Program-made: the position numbers and the translations under genes
The notes under the pieces: generated by a model
Seen by the model: the letters and a program-made list of their open reading frames with translations, nothing else
Told to the model about the DNA's origin: nothing
Databases searched by the model: none
Shown: piece by piece, positions 19,091 to 26,302 of the stretch
How the letters are laid out: every line of letters begins with the position of its first letter
Numbering within the stretch: the stretch's first letter is position 1
Assembly: GCF_019297855.1 (NCBI RefSeq)
Contig: NZ_CP079194.1
Span: forward strand, 2,963,501-3,027,500
Direction of reading: 5' to 3'
Length of the DNA: 64,000 nt
From: Gymnodinialimonas ceratoperidinii
GTDB lineage: Bacteria; Pseudomonadota; Alphaproteobacteria; Rhodobacterales; Rhodobacteraceae

Positions 19091-20866
19091 TTACCCGGTT
19101 TGCGCGACGCCGGCGGTTTCATCCGCCTCTTCGCCCGCTGTTTCATCCTCTTCCAACGGGAATGCCGTGAAAGAAGTTTCAAACCGGTACATATCTTTTT
19201 CCGTCGTTACGTCACTCTCGCCGCCCAGTTGCGCGACGAAGGCCTCTACCAGACGCGCGCCCAAGCCGGTGCCATCGCCGCCGACATGGTCGGTCAGCGG
19301 CATGCCGAGCGTGTTCTCGACCCGCAGCGTCACCAACCGATCAGCGCCGGCGATCAGCCGTACCGTCAGATGCGGCATGCCGTTCTCGGGCCGGCCGATG
19401 TATTTCAACGCATTGGTCACCGTCTCGTTGGCCAGAAGCGCCAGTGGCACCGCCTGATCGGGATCAAGGTCCAACGGGTCGAGGATCATCTCCGTCGTGA
19501 CATCCGCCCCCTGCGGCACGCCCACGTTGAACGCCGCCTGAACCACTTCACCCAGCAGCTTGTCGGCGCGCACATGGACCATCGACTGGTCGGTATAAAG
19601 CGCCTTGTGGATAGTCGAGAGGCTCATCACACGGTCCTGCACACGGCGCAGCACGCGCTTGGCGCTATCGTCCGAGACGTTGCGCATCTGCATGTTCAGG
19701 ATCGAGGCGATCAGCTGCAGGTTGTTCTTCACCCGGTGATGCACTTCGCGCAGCAACAGCTCTTTCTCTTCGAGGTTGCCCTCCATCTCGTCACGGTCCG
19801 CGACCATGCGGTCGATCATGCCGTTGTAGGTATCGGCAATCTGCAAAAACTCGGCCGGCGGATCTTCGAGGTTCGCGACCCCTGCGCCGGGGTTGTCGAA
19901 GGTGAAAGCAGCCATGCGGCGGCGGATCACGCGCAGGTGCCGCAGCACCAACCGGTTCAGTGCAAGATAGCCGACGATAAAGGCGGTGGCCCACATCAGG
20001 ATGGGGAACAGCGGCGTGAAGGCGCCAAGGATCGAGACCGAGTAATTCTGGACCTCGCCGTCCCAAAGGCCCAGCACGTAGACGCGGTTCTCGATCAGCG
20101 GAACCAGTGCGGCAAGGCGCTGCACGCCCTCGTCGTCGAGCACGTTGAAGGTGATGCCGCGCGGGTTCATGCCCAGCGCTTCCGGCGTGATGCTCAGGGT
20201 CTCGAAGACGCCGATGTCAGTGATGCCCGTGCCCGCGGACAGGACCTGTCCCGTCTCGTCGATCAGCGCCAGTTGCACGTCTTCGACCTGCGCGGCCAGC
20301 AAGGTGTCCGTCAGACTGTGGGGCAGCGCCACCGATGCCGCCCCCAGCAGATCCATGGAGATCGGGTCGAAGGCCGGCACCGTTGCCACGATCACCGATT
20401 GCTCTCCGTTGTCCTCGCCCAACTCGACCGTGATCACCGGACGCGGGCGCTCCGCAAAGTCCTGCCATTCCGCTTCGGTCCAGTTCACGCCCTCGTTCCC
20501 CTCCGAGGAACAGGCAAGCTCGCCCTCGGCGTCGGTGAAGCTGGCATAGACATAGGCCTGCGCGCGTTCCACGAACCGCGCCATGATCGCGTCGCATTGC
20601 GCGCTGTCGGACCCGACCACCGCCGCACTGGCCCCCAACGCCGAGGCCGCGCCATCGGCACGGCGCAGCAGCGCGCTCTCCGCGCTCGCGGCCTGGGCCG
20701 TCCGCGCGAGAATATCGTGCTGCTCAAGCGCACGGGCATCGCGCACCACGGCAGAGGTCTGCACGACGGCGATGAAACCAAGCGGTAGGATGGATAAACT
20801 GAGGAACAGCGCCAGCCGCGCTTGCAGCGACGTGACGCGACTCCACAAACGGGCTCTTCTACTCAT
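19091..20866 (-). CDS. HisKA_2-family sensor histidine kinase of the general stress response
   Basis: 591 residues. A first span (about 17-39), a periplasmic sensor region (40-280), a second span (283-305), a short linker, then HisKA_2 with LLREVHHRVKNNLQ (phosphoacceptor His near 377) and an HATPase_c domain with the N-box NETVTNALKY. Kinases of this family feed phosphate to PhyR in alphaproteobacteria. It overlaps ecfG (ATGA), so the whole PhyR-NepR-EcfG chain is physically linked. The sensed signal is unknown; the periplasmic part has no recognised PAS or Cache signature by eye. Confidence 0.9.
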   Translation of the reverse strand: MSRRARLWSRVTSLQARLALFLSLSILPLGFIAVVQTSAVVRDARALEQHDILARTAQAASAESALLRRADGAASALGASAAVVGSDSAQCDAIMARFVERAQAYVYASFTDAEGELACSSEGNEGVNWTEAEWQDFAERPRPVITVELGEDNGEQSVIVATVPAFDPISMDLLGAASVALPHSLTDTLLAAQVEDVQLALIDETGQVLSAGTGITDIGVFETLSITPEALGMNPRGITFNVLDDEGVQRLAALVPLIENRVYVLGLWDGEVQNYSVSILGAFTPLFPILMWATAFIVGYLALNRLVLRHLRVIRRRMAAFTFDNPGAGVANLEDPPAEFLQIADTYNGMIDRMVADRDEMEGNLEEKELLLREVHHRVKNNLQLIASILNMQMRNVSDDSAKRVLRRVQDRVMSLSTIHKALYTDQSMVHVRADKLLGEVVQAAFNVGVPQGADVTTEMILDPLDLDPDQAVPLALLANETVTNALKYIGRPENGMPHLTVRLIAGADRLVTLRVENTLGMPLTDHVGGDGTGLGARLVEAFVAQLGGESDVTTEKDMYRFETSFTAFPLEEDETAGEEADETAGVAQTG

Positions 20867-21411
20867 GCTGCGGCGGGTCCGGACACCACCGCTACAGTTG
20901 CGGCGTCCGTCAGCTCCAACTTGTCGTTTTCATCGAGGTCGAGCATTTCGCTCAGACGCTTGCGCGCCCGGTTGACCCGGCTCTTGATCGTGCCAACGGC
21001 ACAGTCGCACATGTCCGCGGCCTCTTCGTACGAGAACCCGGAGGCCCCGACGAGAAGCAGCGATTCACGCTGTTCGGCAGGCAGCTGCTTGAACGCGACG
21101 GCAAAGTCCTTCAACGCCAGACGACCGTCATGAGCCGGCTTCTCCGACAGACGTTCGGCCATATCCCCGTCCACGTCTTCCACTTCGCGCTTTTGTTTGC
21201 GATGAGAAGAGTAGAACGTGTTACGCAGGATGGTGAACAACCATGCCCGCATATTCGTCCCCGGTTGGAACTTGTCGATGTTAGACCACGCCTTCACCAC
21301 GGTGTCCTGCACGAGATCATCGGCCGCAGCAGTGCTGCGGGTCAGGGATCTTGCAAATGCACGGAGGGAAGTCAGATGGTCAACGATCTCATCACGTGGA
21401 TCAGTTGCCAT
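20863..21411 (-). CDS. ecfG: ECF sigma factor EcfG (general stress sigma)
   Basis: 182 residues with an ECF sigma2 region (DDLVQDTVVKAWSNIDKF, NMRAWLFTILRN) and a sigma4 helix-turn-helix (EEAADMCDCAVGTIKSRVNR). The C-terminal tail past the HTH is longer than in most ECF factors. Placed between nepR and a HisKA_2 kinase, this is the EcfG (ECF15) sigma factor that reads GGAAC/CGTT promoters. The ATG at 21411 overlaps the end of nepR by 11 bases and its stop overlaps the kinase ATG, so the operon is translationally coupled. Confidence 0.92.
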   Translation of the reverse strand: MATDPRDEIVDHLTSLRAFARSLTRSTAAADDLVQDTVVKAWSNIDKFQPGTNMRAWLFTILRNTFYSSHRKQKREVEDVDGDMAERLSEKPAHDGRLALKDFAVAFKQLPAEQRESLLLVGASGFSYEEAADMCDCAVGTIKSRVNRARKRLSEMLDLDENDKLELTDAATVAVVSGPAAA

Positions 21412-21559
21412 TGGAGACAGCACCTTCCTTAGCCTTGAGCTGAGCAATCAGGTTCATGAACCGATCAGGCAGTTCGTCTTTCATCGCATCGTTGTAGACT
21501 CGTTTCAGGTTCTCATCGATCTGCTGTTCCACTTTGCTTTTACTGCTACTCGAATCCAT
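21401..21559 (-). CDS. nepR: NepR anti-sigma factor (52 aa)
   Basis: A short frame read by eye on the minus strand, ATG 21559 to TGA 21401. The product is 52 residues with the NepR core IDENLKRVYNDAM followed by DELPDRFMNLIAQLK, the two helices that clamp EcfG in the resting state and bind the sigma-like domain of phosphorylated PhyR. The N-terminus (MDSSSSKSK) and the C-terminus are short and disordered. The family usually has about 60 residues. Overlap with ecfG by 11 bases. It is below the usual length cut-off and is easily overlooked. Confidence 0.92.
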   Translation of the reverse strand: MDSSSSKSKVEQQIDENLKRVYNDAMKDELPDRFMNLIAQLKAKEGAVSNGN

Positions 21560-21594
21560 GGTTCACCGGTGTCAAAATAAAAGTTGTCTTGGGT

Positions 21595-21623
21595 GGGAAC
21601 CATTAAGCACCGAAAAGGTTCCC
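21595..21623. promoter_or_regulatory. Palindromic bidirectional EcfG promoter between phyR and nepR-ecfG
   Basis: GGGAACC (21595-21601) and GGTTCCC (21617-21623) form a perfect inverted repeat. In each direction it reads GGAAC-N16-GGTT, an EcfG promoter. The plus copy lies 31 bases before the phyR ATG and the minus copy 38 bases before the nepR ATG. Confidence 0.75.
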
Positions 21624-21651
21624 AATAAAATACACATGAGAGGAAATAAGC

Positions 21652-22479
21652 ATGGCATCCACTGAAGACTCGCAAGATTTGAGCACGGAACTTGTCTCCG
21701 AACTGCCATTTTTGCGCCGTTACGCCCGGGCGTTGACCGGCGCGCAGGATAGTGGAGACCGCTACGCCATGGCCACGCTGGAAACCATCGTGACAGACCC
21801 CACGACGGTGGCGGAGGATGCCTCCACCAAGGTCGGTCTGTTCCGTGTGTTCCATGGCATCTGGTCCAGCTCCGGCGCACCTACCGCCGAGGACACGGAC
21901 GACAGCAGCCCCTTGGAACTAAGGGCACAGTGGCGTCTGTCTCAACTTACTGCCAACACCCGAGAGGCGCTTTTGTTGCACTCGGTCGAAGGATTTTCCT
22001 TCGAGGCGCTGGCCCGCATCATGAACGTGGAACAGAGCGAGGCGGAAGAGCTCGTCGGCCGTGCCCGTGCCGAGATGGGTGACATGGTCACCGGCGATAT
22101 TCTCATCATCGAGGACGAGGGCATCATCGCGATGGACCTCAAGTCGATCGTGTCGGATATGGGACACAAGGTCACGGATATCGCCCGGACCCGCGACGAT
22201 GCCATTGCCAAGGGAAAAGCCAAGGTTCCGGACCTCATCCTCGCCGACATCCAGCTGGCCGACAAATCGTCGGGCATCGACGCGGTCAACGCGCTGCTGA
22301 AGGAACTGGGCGACCGCCCCGTGATCTTCATCACCGCCTTCCCCGAGCGTCTGCTGACCGGCGAGCGTCCCGAACCCGCCTTCCTGATCACCAAGCCCTA
22401 CTCCGAGGATCAGGTCCGCGCGGCCGTCAGCCAGGCGATGTTCTTCGCCTCGTCCGAGCACATCGAAATCGCGGTCTGA
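21652..22479 (+). CDS. phyR: Anti-anti-sigma response regulator PhyR
   Basis: 275 residues. Residues 1-140 form a sigma-factor-like domain (LRRYARALTGAQDSGDRYA, EALLLHSVEGFSFEALARIM), and residues 148-270 a receiver domain: acidic pair at 154-155, phospho-Asp in LADI at 199, Thr 228 and Lys 248 in ITKPYS. When phosphorylated, PhyR binds NepR through the sigma-like domain and releases EcfG. The gene is divergent from nepR across the palindromic promoter. A good ribosome site (GAGAGGAAA) precedes the ATG. Confidence 0.95.
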   Translation: MASTEDSQDLSTELVSELPFLRRYARALTGAQDSGDRYAMATLETIVTDPTTVAEDASTKVGLFRVFHGIWSSSGAPTAEDTDDSSPLELRAQWRLSQLTANTREALLLHSVEGFSFEALARIMNVEQSEAEELVGRARAEMGDMVTGDILIIEDEGIIAMDLKSIVSDMGHKVTDIARTRDDAIAKGKAKVPDLILADIQLADKSSGIDAVNALLKELGDRPVIFITAFPERLLTGERPEPAFLITKPYSEDQVRAAVSQAMFFASSEHIEIAV

Positions 22480-22516
22480 TTGATCACCCGAGGCTCCGGC
22501 CTCCGCCAGCAACAGC

Positions 22517-22547
22517 AAAAGCCCCGGCCAATGGACCGGGGCTTTTT
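22517..22547. terminator. Bidirectional terminator between phyR and dps
   Basis: AAAAGCCCCGG and CCGGGGCTTTTT flank a short loop (CCAATGGA); A- and T-runs on both sides serve the convergent phyR and dps genes. Confidence 0.85.
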
Positions 22548-22576
22548 CGTGTCTTGGCTGTCTGTCTCAGCCCGCG

Positions 22577-23074
22577 TCAGTTCGCGATGATCGAACGCAG
22601 CATCCATGCGGCCTGCTCGTGGAAGGCGCTCCGCGCGGTCGCGAGGTCTTCGGTCACCGGGTCTTTCTGACCGCCGGACAGTTCCACCAGCGCGTGCAGG
22701 CGGTGGGCCAGTTTCTCGTGATCCTTGGCAAGGTCTTCGATCATGCCACCGGCCGAAGGCACCTCGTCGAGGTCCTCCACGCGCGAGCGTGCGATGATGT
22801 CATCGAACCGCGTCGGTGCCAGTTCACCCAGCGCCCGGATCCGCTCGGCCAGCTCGTCGGCGGCAGAGAACATGTTCTCGTACTGCTCTTCGGTCAGCTT
22901 GTGGATCGAGTAAAACGCCGGACCCGTCACGTTCCAGTGGTAGGCGTGGGTCTTGAACGTCAGGCGGTAGGTGTCGGCCAGCACGTCGGCAAGGCCCGTC
23001 GCCACGGCGGCGGTGTCGCGCACGCCGGTATCAACGTCATCTTCGCTCGGCACGATTTTCAATGTGTCGGTCAT
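22577..23074 (-). CDS. dps: Dps-family DNA-protecting ferritin
   Basis: 165 residues of the Dps/ferritin-like type. The ferroxidase site at the dimer interface is visible: KTHAYHWNVTGPAFYSIHKL and then the DELAERIRALG helix. The C-terminal helix is complete. Dps stores iron by using hydrogen peroxide and protects DNA in stress. Its promoter is a perfect EcfG match, and an FNT-family gene is divergent across that region. The ATG at 23074 has AGGAGA upstream. Confidence 0.92.
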   Translation of the reverse strand: MTDTLKIVPSEDDVDTGVRDTAAVATGLADVLADTYRLTFKTHAYHWNVTGPAFYSIHKLTEEQYENMFSAADELAERIRALGELAPTRFDDIIARSRVEDLDEVPSAGGMIEDLAKDHEKLAHRLHALVELSGGQKDPVTEDLATARSAFHEQAAWMLRSIIAN

Positions 23075-23111
23075 GGGAGGTCTCCTCTGAGGTCAGTGGG
23101 TTCGGGAAGAG

Positions 23112-23136
23112 AACGGCCAATCCCTCGGGTTGTTCC
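23112..23136 (-). promoter_or_regulatory. EcfG-type promoter of dps
   Basis: On the minus strand GGAAC (23136-23132), 16 bases, CGTT (23115-23112): perfect consensus, 37 bases before the dps ATG. Confidence 0.82.
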
Positions 23137-23148
23137 GCATTTTTTTAT

Positions 23149-23173
23149 GGAACCAGATCCCCGCCACCGCGTT
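23149..23173 (+). promoter_or_regulatory. EcfG-type promoter of the FNT gene
   Basis: GGAAC (23149-23153), 16 bases, CGTT (23170-23173): perfect consensus, 25 bases before the ATG at 23199. The -35 elements of this promoter and the dps promoter are only 12 bases apart. Confidence 0.82.
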
Positions 23174-23198
23174 TCCCTGCGAACTCAAGGAAGTACAC

Positions 23199-24065
23199 AT
23201 GCGCGAAGAGATGGCCGTTCGTAAGGCAACCCGCCTTAGCTCGAAACTGATCTACGAGGTCATCCGACGTGATGGAGAGGAAGAGCTGGAGCGCCCCACC
23301 CGCTCGCTCGTCTGGTCCGGCGTGGCCGCGGGCGTGTTGATCTCCTTCTCGGTGCTGGCCGAGGCGATCTTCCGCACCTACCTCCCCGATGCGCCCTGGA
23401 CCTTCCTGCTCGAAAACCTCGGCTATTCCGTGGGCTTCCTGCTGGTGATCCTCGGCCGGATGCAGCTGTTCACCGAGAACACCATCTCCACCATCCTGCC
23501 CCTCGTCGCCGAACGCTCCTGCCGGGGCGTTCTCTCCGTCGTGCGCCTGTGGAGCATCGTGCTCACCGCCAACGTGGTCGGCGCCCTCCTTGCCGCGGCC
23601 TTCATGACGCAGACCTCGGGGATCTCGCCCGAGGTGCTTGAGAGCATCAACGAGCTCTCGCGCCACGCCACAGGCTTCAGCGCCTCCGAAGGCTTCATGC
23701 GGGCGGTGCCCGCGGGCGTTCTCGTGGCCTCCATCGTCTGGATGATGCCGAGCCAGAACGGCGGCGAAGTCATCCTCGTGGTGATCTTCACGTGGCTCAT
23801 CGCGGCGGGCGATTTCACCCATATCATCGCGGGCTCCGTGGAAATGTGGGTCCTTGTCGTCCAGAACGAGCTTGATGCCACCCCCGCGATCCTTGGCTTC
23901 TTCCTGCCCGTGCTGGCTGGCAACGTCGTAGGCGGAACCATGGTCTTCGCGCTTCTGGCCTGGGGTCAGGTGAAGGACGAGGTCGACGCGCCCGACGAGG
24001 ATGAGGCGGAAGACCGCGCCCGGAGCCGCAATGCGCAACGCGCCGCGCAACCCGGCCAGGCCTAA
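23199..24065 (+). CDS. Formate/nitrite transporter (FNT) family channel
   Basis: 288 residues. The N-terminal 50 residues are cytosolic and charged, then six spans follow with the FNT pattern: GYSVGFLLVILGRMQLFTEN, and later GDFTHIIAGSVEMWV, with a gap before NVVGGTMVFALLAWGQ. FNT proteins are pentameric channels for formate, nitrite or hydrosulfide; this divergent branch is common near stress genes. The ATG at 23199 has AAGGAAG upstream; a longer frame would cover the promoter. C-terminal 30 residues are acidic and disordered. Confidence 0.88.
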   Translation: MREEMAVRKATRLSSKLIYEVIRRDGEEELERPTRSLVWSGVAAGVLISFSVLAEAIFRTYLPDAPWTFLLENLGYSVGFLLVILGRMQLFTENTISTILPLVAERSCRGVLSVVRLWSIVLTANVVGALLAAAFMTQTSGISPEVLESINELSRHATGFSASEGFMRAVPAGVLVASIVWMMPSQNGGEVILVVIFTWLIAAGDFTHIIAGSVEMWVLVVQNELDATPAILGFFLPVLAGNVVGGTMVFALLAWGQVKDEVDAPDEDEAEDRARSRNAQRAAQPGQA

Positions 24066-24092
24066 GCCAGAGCCACCCCGACAACGCGGGCG

Positions 24093-24118
24093 GGAACTTT
24101 CGCCCTGCCCCGCGCGTT
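24093..24118 (+). promoter_or_regulatory. EcfG-type promoter of the small single-span protein
   Basis: GGAAC (24093-24097), 17 bases, CGTT (24115-24118), 28 bases before the ATG at 24147. Confidence 0.68.
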
Positions 24119-24146
24119 TAGCCCTCAACCGATGAGGAGAATACCT

Positions 24147-24362
24147 ATGTCCGCACCCAACACGAATACCGAACGCCAGGCACGCCGGCACAAGCCCGCC
24201 CTTTGGGGCATCATCATTGCCATCGTCGCGGCGGGTCTGTTCATTCTCTGGGCGCTCCTCAACGACGGCACGCCGCTGGATGAGCAGGCCGCCGGCGCCC
24301 CGCCCGCCGCAACCGAGACCGGCACCGCGGCCGAGGTCGAGACGCCTGAAGAGACGAACTGA
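24147..24362 (+). CDS. Small single-span membrane protein (71 aa), unknown
   Basis: A 71-residue protein: a basic N-terminus (MSAPNTNTERQARRHKPA), one membrane span (LWGIIIAIVAAGLFILWALL) and an acidic, Pro/Ala/Glu-rich tail predicted to lie in the periplasm. No family recognised. GAGGAG precedes the ATG and a terminator follows. The upstream stress promoter and the position among other small membrane proteins suggest an envelope role in the EcfG response. Confidence 0.75.
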   Translation: MSAPNTNTERQARRHKPALWGIIIAIVAAGLFILWALLNDGTPLDEQAAGAPPAATETGTAAEVETPEETN

Positions 24363-24385
24363 CCAACATTCCCGCACGATTTCCT

Positions 24386-24416
24386 AAAAGCCTCGCCCAC
24401 CCCGGCGGGGCTTTTT
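24386..24416. terminator. Bidirectional terminator
   Basis: AAAAGCCtCGCC, loop, GGCGgGGCTTTTT between the small membrane protein gene and the convergent Crp/Fnr gene. Confidence 0.75.
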
Positions 24417-24438
24417 CACGTCCCCACAGCGCGGACCC

Positions 24439-25167
24439 TCAGATCAGCGGGCGTCGGTTGGGCGAGCCGACAGGCAACAGGGACCGATCTTTCATGCGGT
24501 CAGGATGATGCAGGACCATCACGCCATCCCCCAGCGACAGGTCGCCCTGTTCGCGCAGCTTCATCAAGGTCTTGTTGGTATGCACCAGCGACAGGCCCAA
24601 GGCGTCGGCCAGATCCTGTTGCCGGAACGGAAACGGGTAGCGATCCCTGTCGTTGATCCCCAGATCCGAGCAGCGCGTGGCATAGCGCATCAAGCCCCAA
24701 CACATCCGCTGCATCGCGTTCATCTGGCCGATCGAGGTCAACGCCTCGCCCATGAAATGCTCTTCCATCGCCGCCAGCCAGGTCAGATCGTAGGCCCGCG
24801 TCGGTTGCAGTTTGAAAAAATTCCACAAATCCGTGCGGTTGAAGACGCATAAAACCATGGCCGAGGTCGCTTCCACGGAGTGTTTCATCTCTCCCATGAC
24901 GCCGGCCTGAAGGCCCAGGAAACTGCCGGGAAAAACGAAGTTCACAACCTGCCTGCGGCCATTGGGAAGCAGCTTGTAGCGAAGCCCCAAACCGCTGAGA
25001 ACACTGAATAATTGCGGGCTGTTGGACCCTTCCATCAACACTGTCGCACCAGCGTCGACCTTCAGCTCGCCGATCTTGAAGCGGCGCATAAATTCAACTT
25101 CTTCGTCGGACAGCGGCTCGAAAACGTCCCGCTTCCTCAAGGGACAATGCCCGCAATCGATTACCAT
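24439..25167 (-). CDS. Crp/Fnr family transcriptional regulator
   Basis: 242 residues. An N-terminal cyclic-nucleotide-like sensor domain (about 15-140) is followed by a dimer helix and a winged-helix HTH (FRQQDLADALGLSLVHTNKT). The N-terminus has a CGHC pair but lacks the four-cysteine set of oxygen-sensing FNR, so a [4Fe-4S] switch is unlikely. It is divergent from the degenerate receiver gene by 69 bases. No EcfG site precedes it. The regulated genes are not evident. Confidence 0.88.
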   Translation of the reverse strand: MVIDCGHCPLRKRDVFEPLSDEEVEFMRRFKIGELKVDAGATVLMEGSNSPQLFSVLSGLGLRYKLLPNGRRQVVNFVFPGSFLGLQAGVMGEMKHSVEATSAMVLCVFNRTDLWNFFKLQPTRAYDLTWLAAMEEHFMGEALTSIGQMNAMQRMCWGLMRYATRCSDLGINDRDRYPFPFRQQDLADALGLSLVHTNKTLMKLREQGDLSLGDGVMVLHHPDRMKDRSLLPVGSPNRRPLI

Positions 25168-25236
25168 TGTATTTCCCTGTCCCTGATGTGTCCTAGTTTA
25201 ATGCAGGATCGTTTTCGATGCTGCAAAAAAGTGATT

Positions 25237-25626
25237 ATGAACAAAACGCTTCCTTCTTCCTGTGTGCCGGGCACGGAACCCTGCACGGCTGCGCATCTTC
25301 CATGCCTCGTGGTTCACTCGAACCTTCTGGTGATCGAGGATCTGCGCGACATTCTCACTCAAGCGGGCGCGGGTGACATCCGCTCCTGCACCCATGTGTC
25401 GAAAGCGCCCGACACGCCGATGCGCCTCGTGATCGCCTCGGTGAAGTCCGACGTTCTTCAAAGCGCGCCGCAGTTCGCGACGTGGAAGGCCAGCGGCACG
25501 CCGGTCGTGGTTCTGGACTCGGGGCAGGACCCCGGACTGGCCAGACACGAGTGGATCTACAGGCAGAGCGCGCCGTTCCGGAGCGAGGAGTTGAGCGCGC
25601 TGCTGCACGGGCTGGAGATTTTCTAG
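25237..25626 (+). CDS. Degenerate receiver-like protein (129 aa)
   Basis: 129 residues with the beta/alpha rhythm of a receiver domain but without its chemistry. The acidic pair after strand 1 is replaced (LVVHSNLLVIEDL), the phospho-Asp position in strand 3 reads LVIASVKSD, and the conserved Lys near strand 5 is absent (QSAPFRSEEL). It may be a pseudo-receiver that binds a partner without phosphorylation. Poor ribosome site; an in-frame GTG at 25231 is an alternative start. The next gene, 65 bases on, has an EcfG-type promoter. The receiver assignment is fold-pattern only. Confidence 0.6.
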   Translation: MNKTLPSSCVPGTEPCTAAHLPCLVVHSNLLVIEDLRDILTQAGAGDIRSCTHVSKAPDTPMRLVIASVKSDVLQSAPQFATWKASGTPVVVLDSGQDPGLARHEWIYRQSAPFRSEELSALLHGLEIF

Positions 25627-25635
25627 GTCCGAAAA

Positions 25636-25661
25636 GGAACCTTTTTTGTTAACGGGGGGTT
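25636..25661 (+). promoter_or_regulatory. EcfG-type promoter of the DUF1328 gene
   Basis: GGAAC (25636-25640), 17 bases, GGTT (25658-25661), 30 bases before the ATG at 25692. Confidence 0.62.
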
Positions 25662-25691
25662 ATCCCAGCGTAACTTAAAAGGAGACTAACC

Positions 25692-25859
25692 ATGCTTCGC
25701 TGGGCCGTAATTTTCTTGGTCGTCGCTCTGATCGCCGCTCTCTTCGGGTTCGGCGGAATTGCTGGCGCCTCTGCTGGTATCGCACAGATCCTGTTCTTCA
25801 TCTTCATCGCGCTCTTCGTGATCTCGCTGGTGGTGAATGCCGTGAACGGGCGCTCGTAG
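25692..25859 (+). CDS. DUF1328 (YtjA-type) small membrane protein
   Basis: A 55-residue protein read by eye; the opposite strand has a longer but spurious frame. It begins [20 protein letters not shown] and continues with [16 protein letters not shown], the DUF1328/UPF0391 pattern: two hydrophobic helices linked by a Gly/Ala hinge and a short basic end. The family is small, membrane-bound and often stress-induced, of unknown function. AAAAGGAGA upstream of the ATG is a good ribosome site. EcfG-type promoter upstream and a strong terminator downstream. Confidence 0.88.
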   Translation: MLRWAVIFLVVALIAALFGFGGIAGASAGIAQILFFIFIALFVISLVVNAVNGRS

Positions 25860-25882
25860 CGCCGACCGGACACAGATACCCG

Positions 25883-25926
25883 AAAAAGGGTGGTCGGCCT
25901 GACCTCGTGGCTGACCACCCTTTTTT
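25883..25926 (+). terminator. Rho-independent terminator after the DUF1328 gene
   Basis: AAAAAGGGTGGTC pairs with GACCACCCTTTTTT around an inner hairpin; long T-run. Confidence 0.85.
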
Positions 25927-25968
25927 GTTTGAAATCGTAAGATACTGAAAATTAATGGAATTTTTGTC

Positions 25969-25994
25969 GGAACCGAATCGTCGATCCAGCGGTT
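25969..25994 (+). promoter_or_regulatory. EcfG-type promoter of the 78-aa membrane protein/csbD unit
   Basis: GGAAC (25969-25973), 17 bases, GGTT (25991-25994), 29 bases before the ATG at 26024. Confidence 0.65.
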
Positions 25995-26023
25995 CACCAG
26001 ACAGATGTATAGGAGACTACAAA

Positions 26024-26260
26024 ATGAAAACCGGAACAATTCTTGCTATCGCCATCGCTGCCATCGTGCTTGTTGCAGGCATCTACATGATCGACATCGA
26101 CCAGACGGAAGAGGCCGCGCTGCCTGAAGTCACCGTCGATGGCGGCAACCTGCCCGAGTTCGACGCCGAAGTTGGCGAAGTCGAGATCACCGAAGAGACG
26201 GTCACCGTCCCCGGCCTCGAAATCACAGCACCCGACGACGCCGAAGTCGCCTCCAACTAA
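26024..26260 (+). CDS. Small membrane-anchored acidic protein (78 aa), unknown
   Basis: 78 residues: MKTGTILAIAIAAIVLVAGI is a signal anchor or signal peptide, and the rest is strikingly acidic with repeated Glu/Thr/Val motifs (EVEITEETVTVPGLEIT). Predicted to be exported and membrane-tethered; no family recognised. AGGAG before the ATG. It shares an EcfG-type promoter and probably a transcript with the CsbD gene 42 bases downstream. Confidence 0.75.
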   Translation: MKTGTILAIAIAAIVLVAGIYMIDIDQTEEAALPEVTVDGGNLPEFDAEVGEVEITEETVTVPGLEITAPDDAEVASN

Positions 26261-26302
26261 GGCGGCGGACTTCTCTACCCACCCTGGATTAGGAGATCCG
26301 AT

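Noticed and set aside
24439..25167. Oxygen-sensing FNR
   Set aside because: The N-terminus has only a CGHC pair and lacks the remaining cysteines of the [4Fe-4S] site, so only a general Crp/Fnr call is made.
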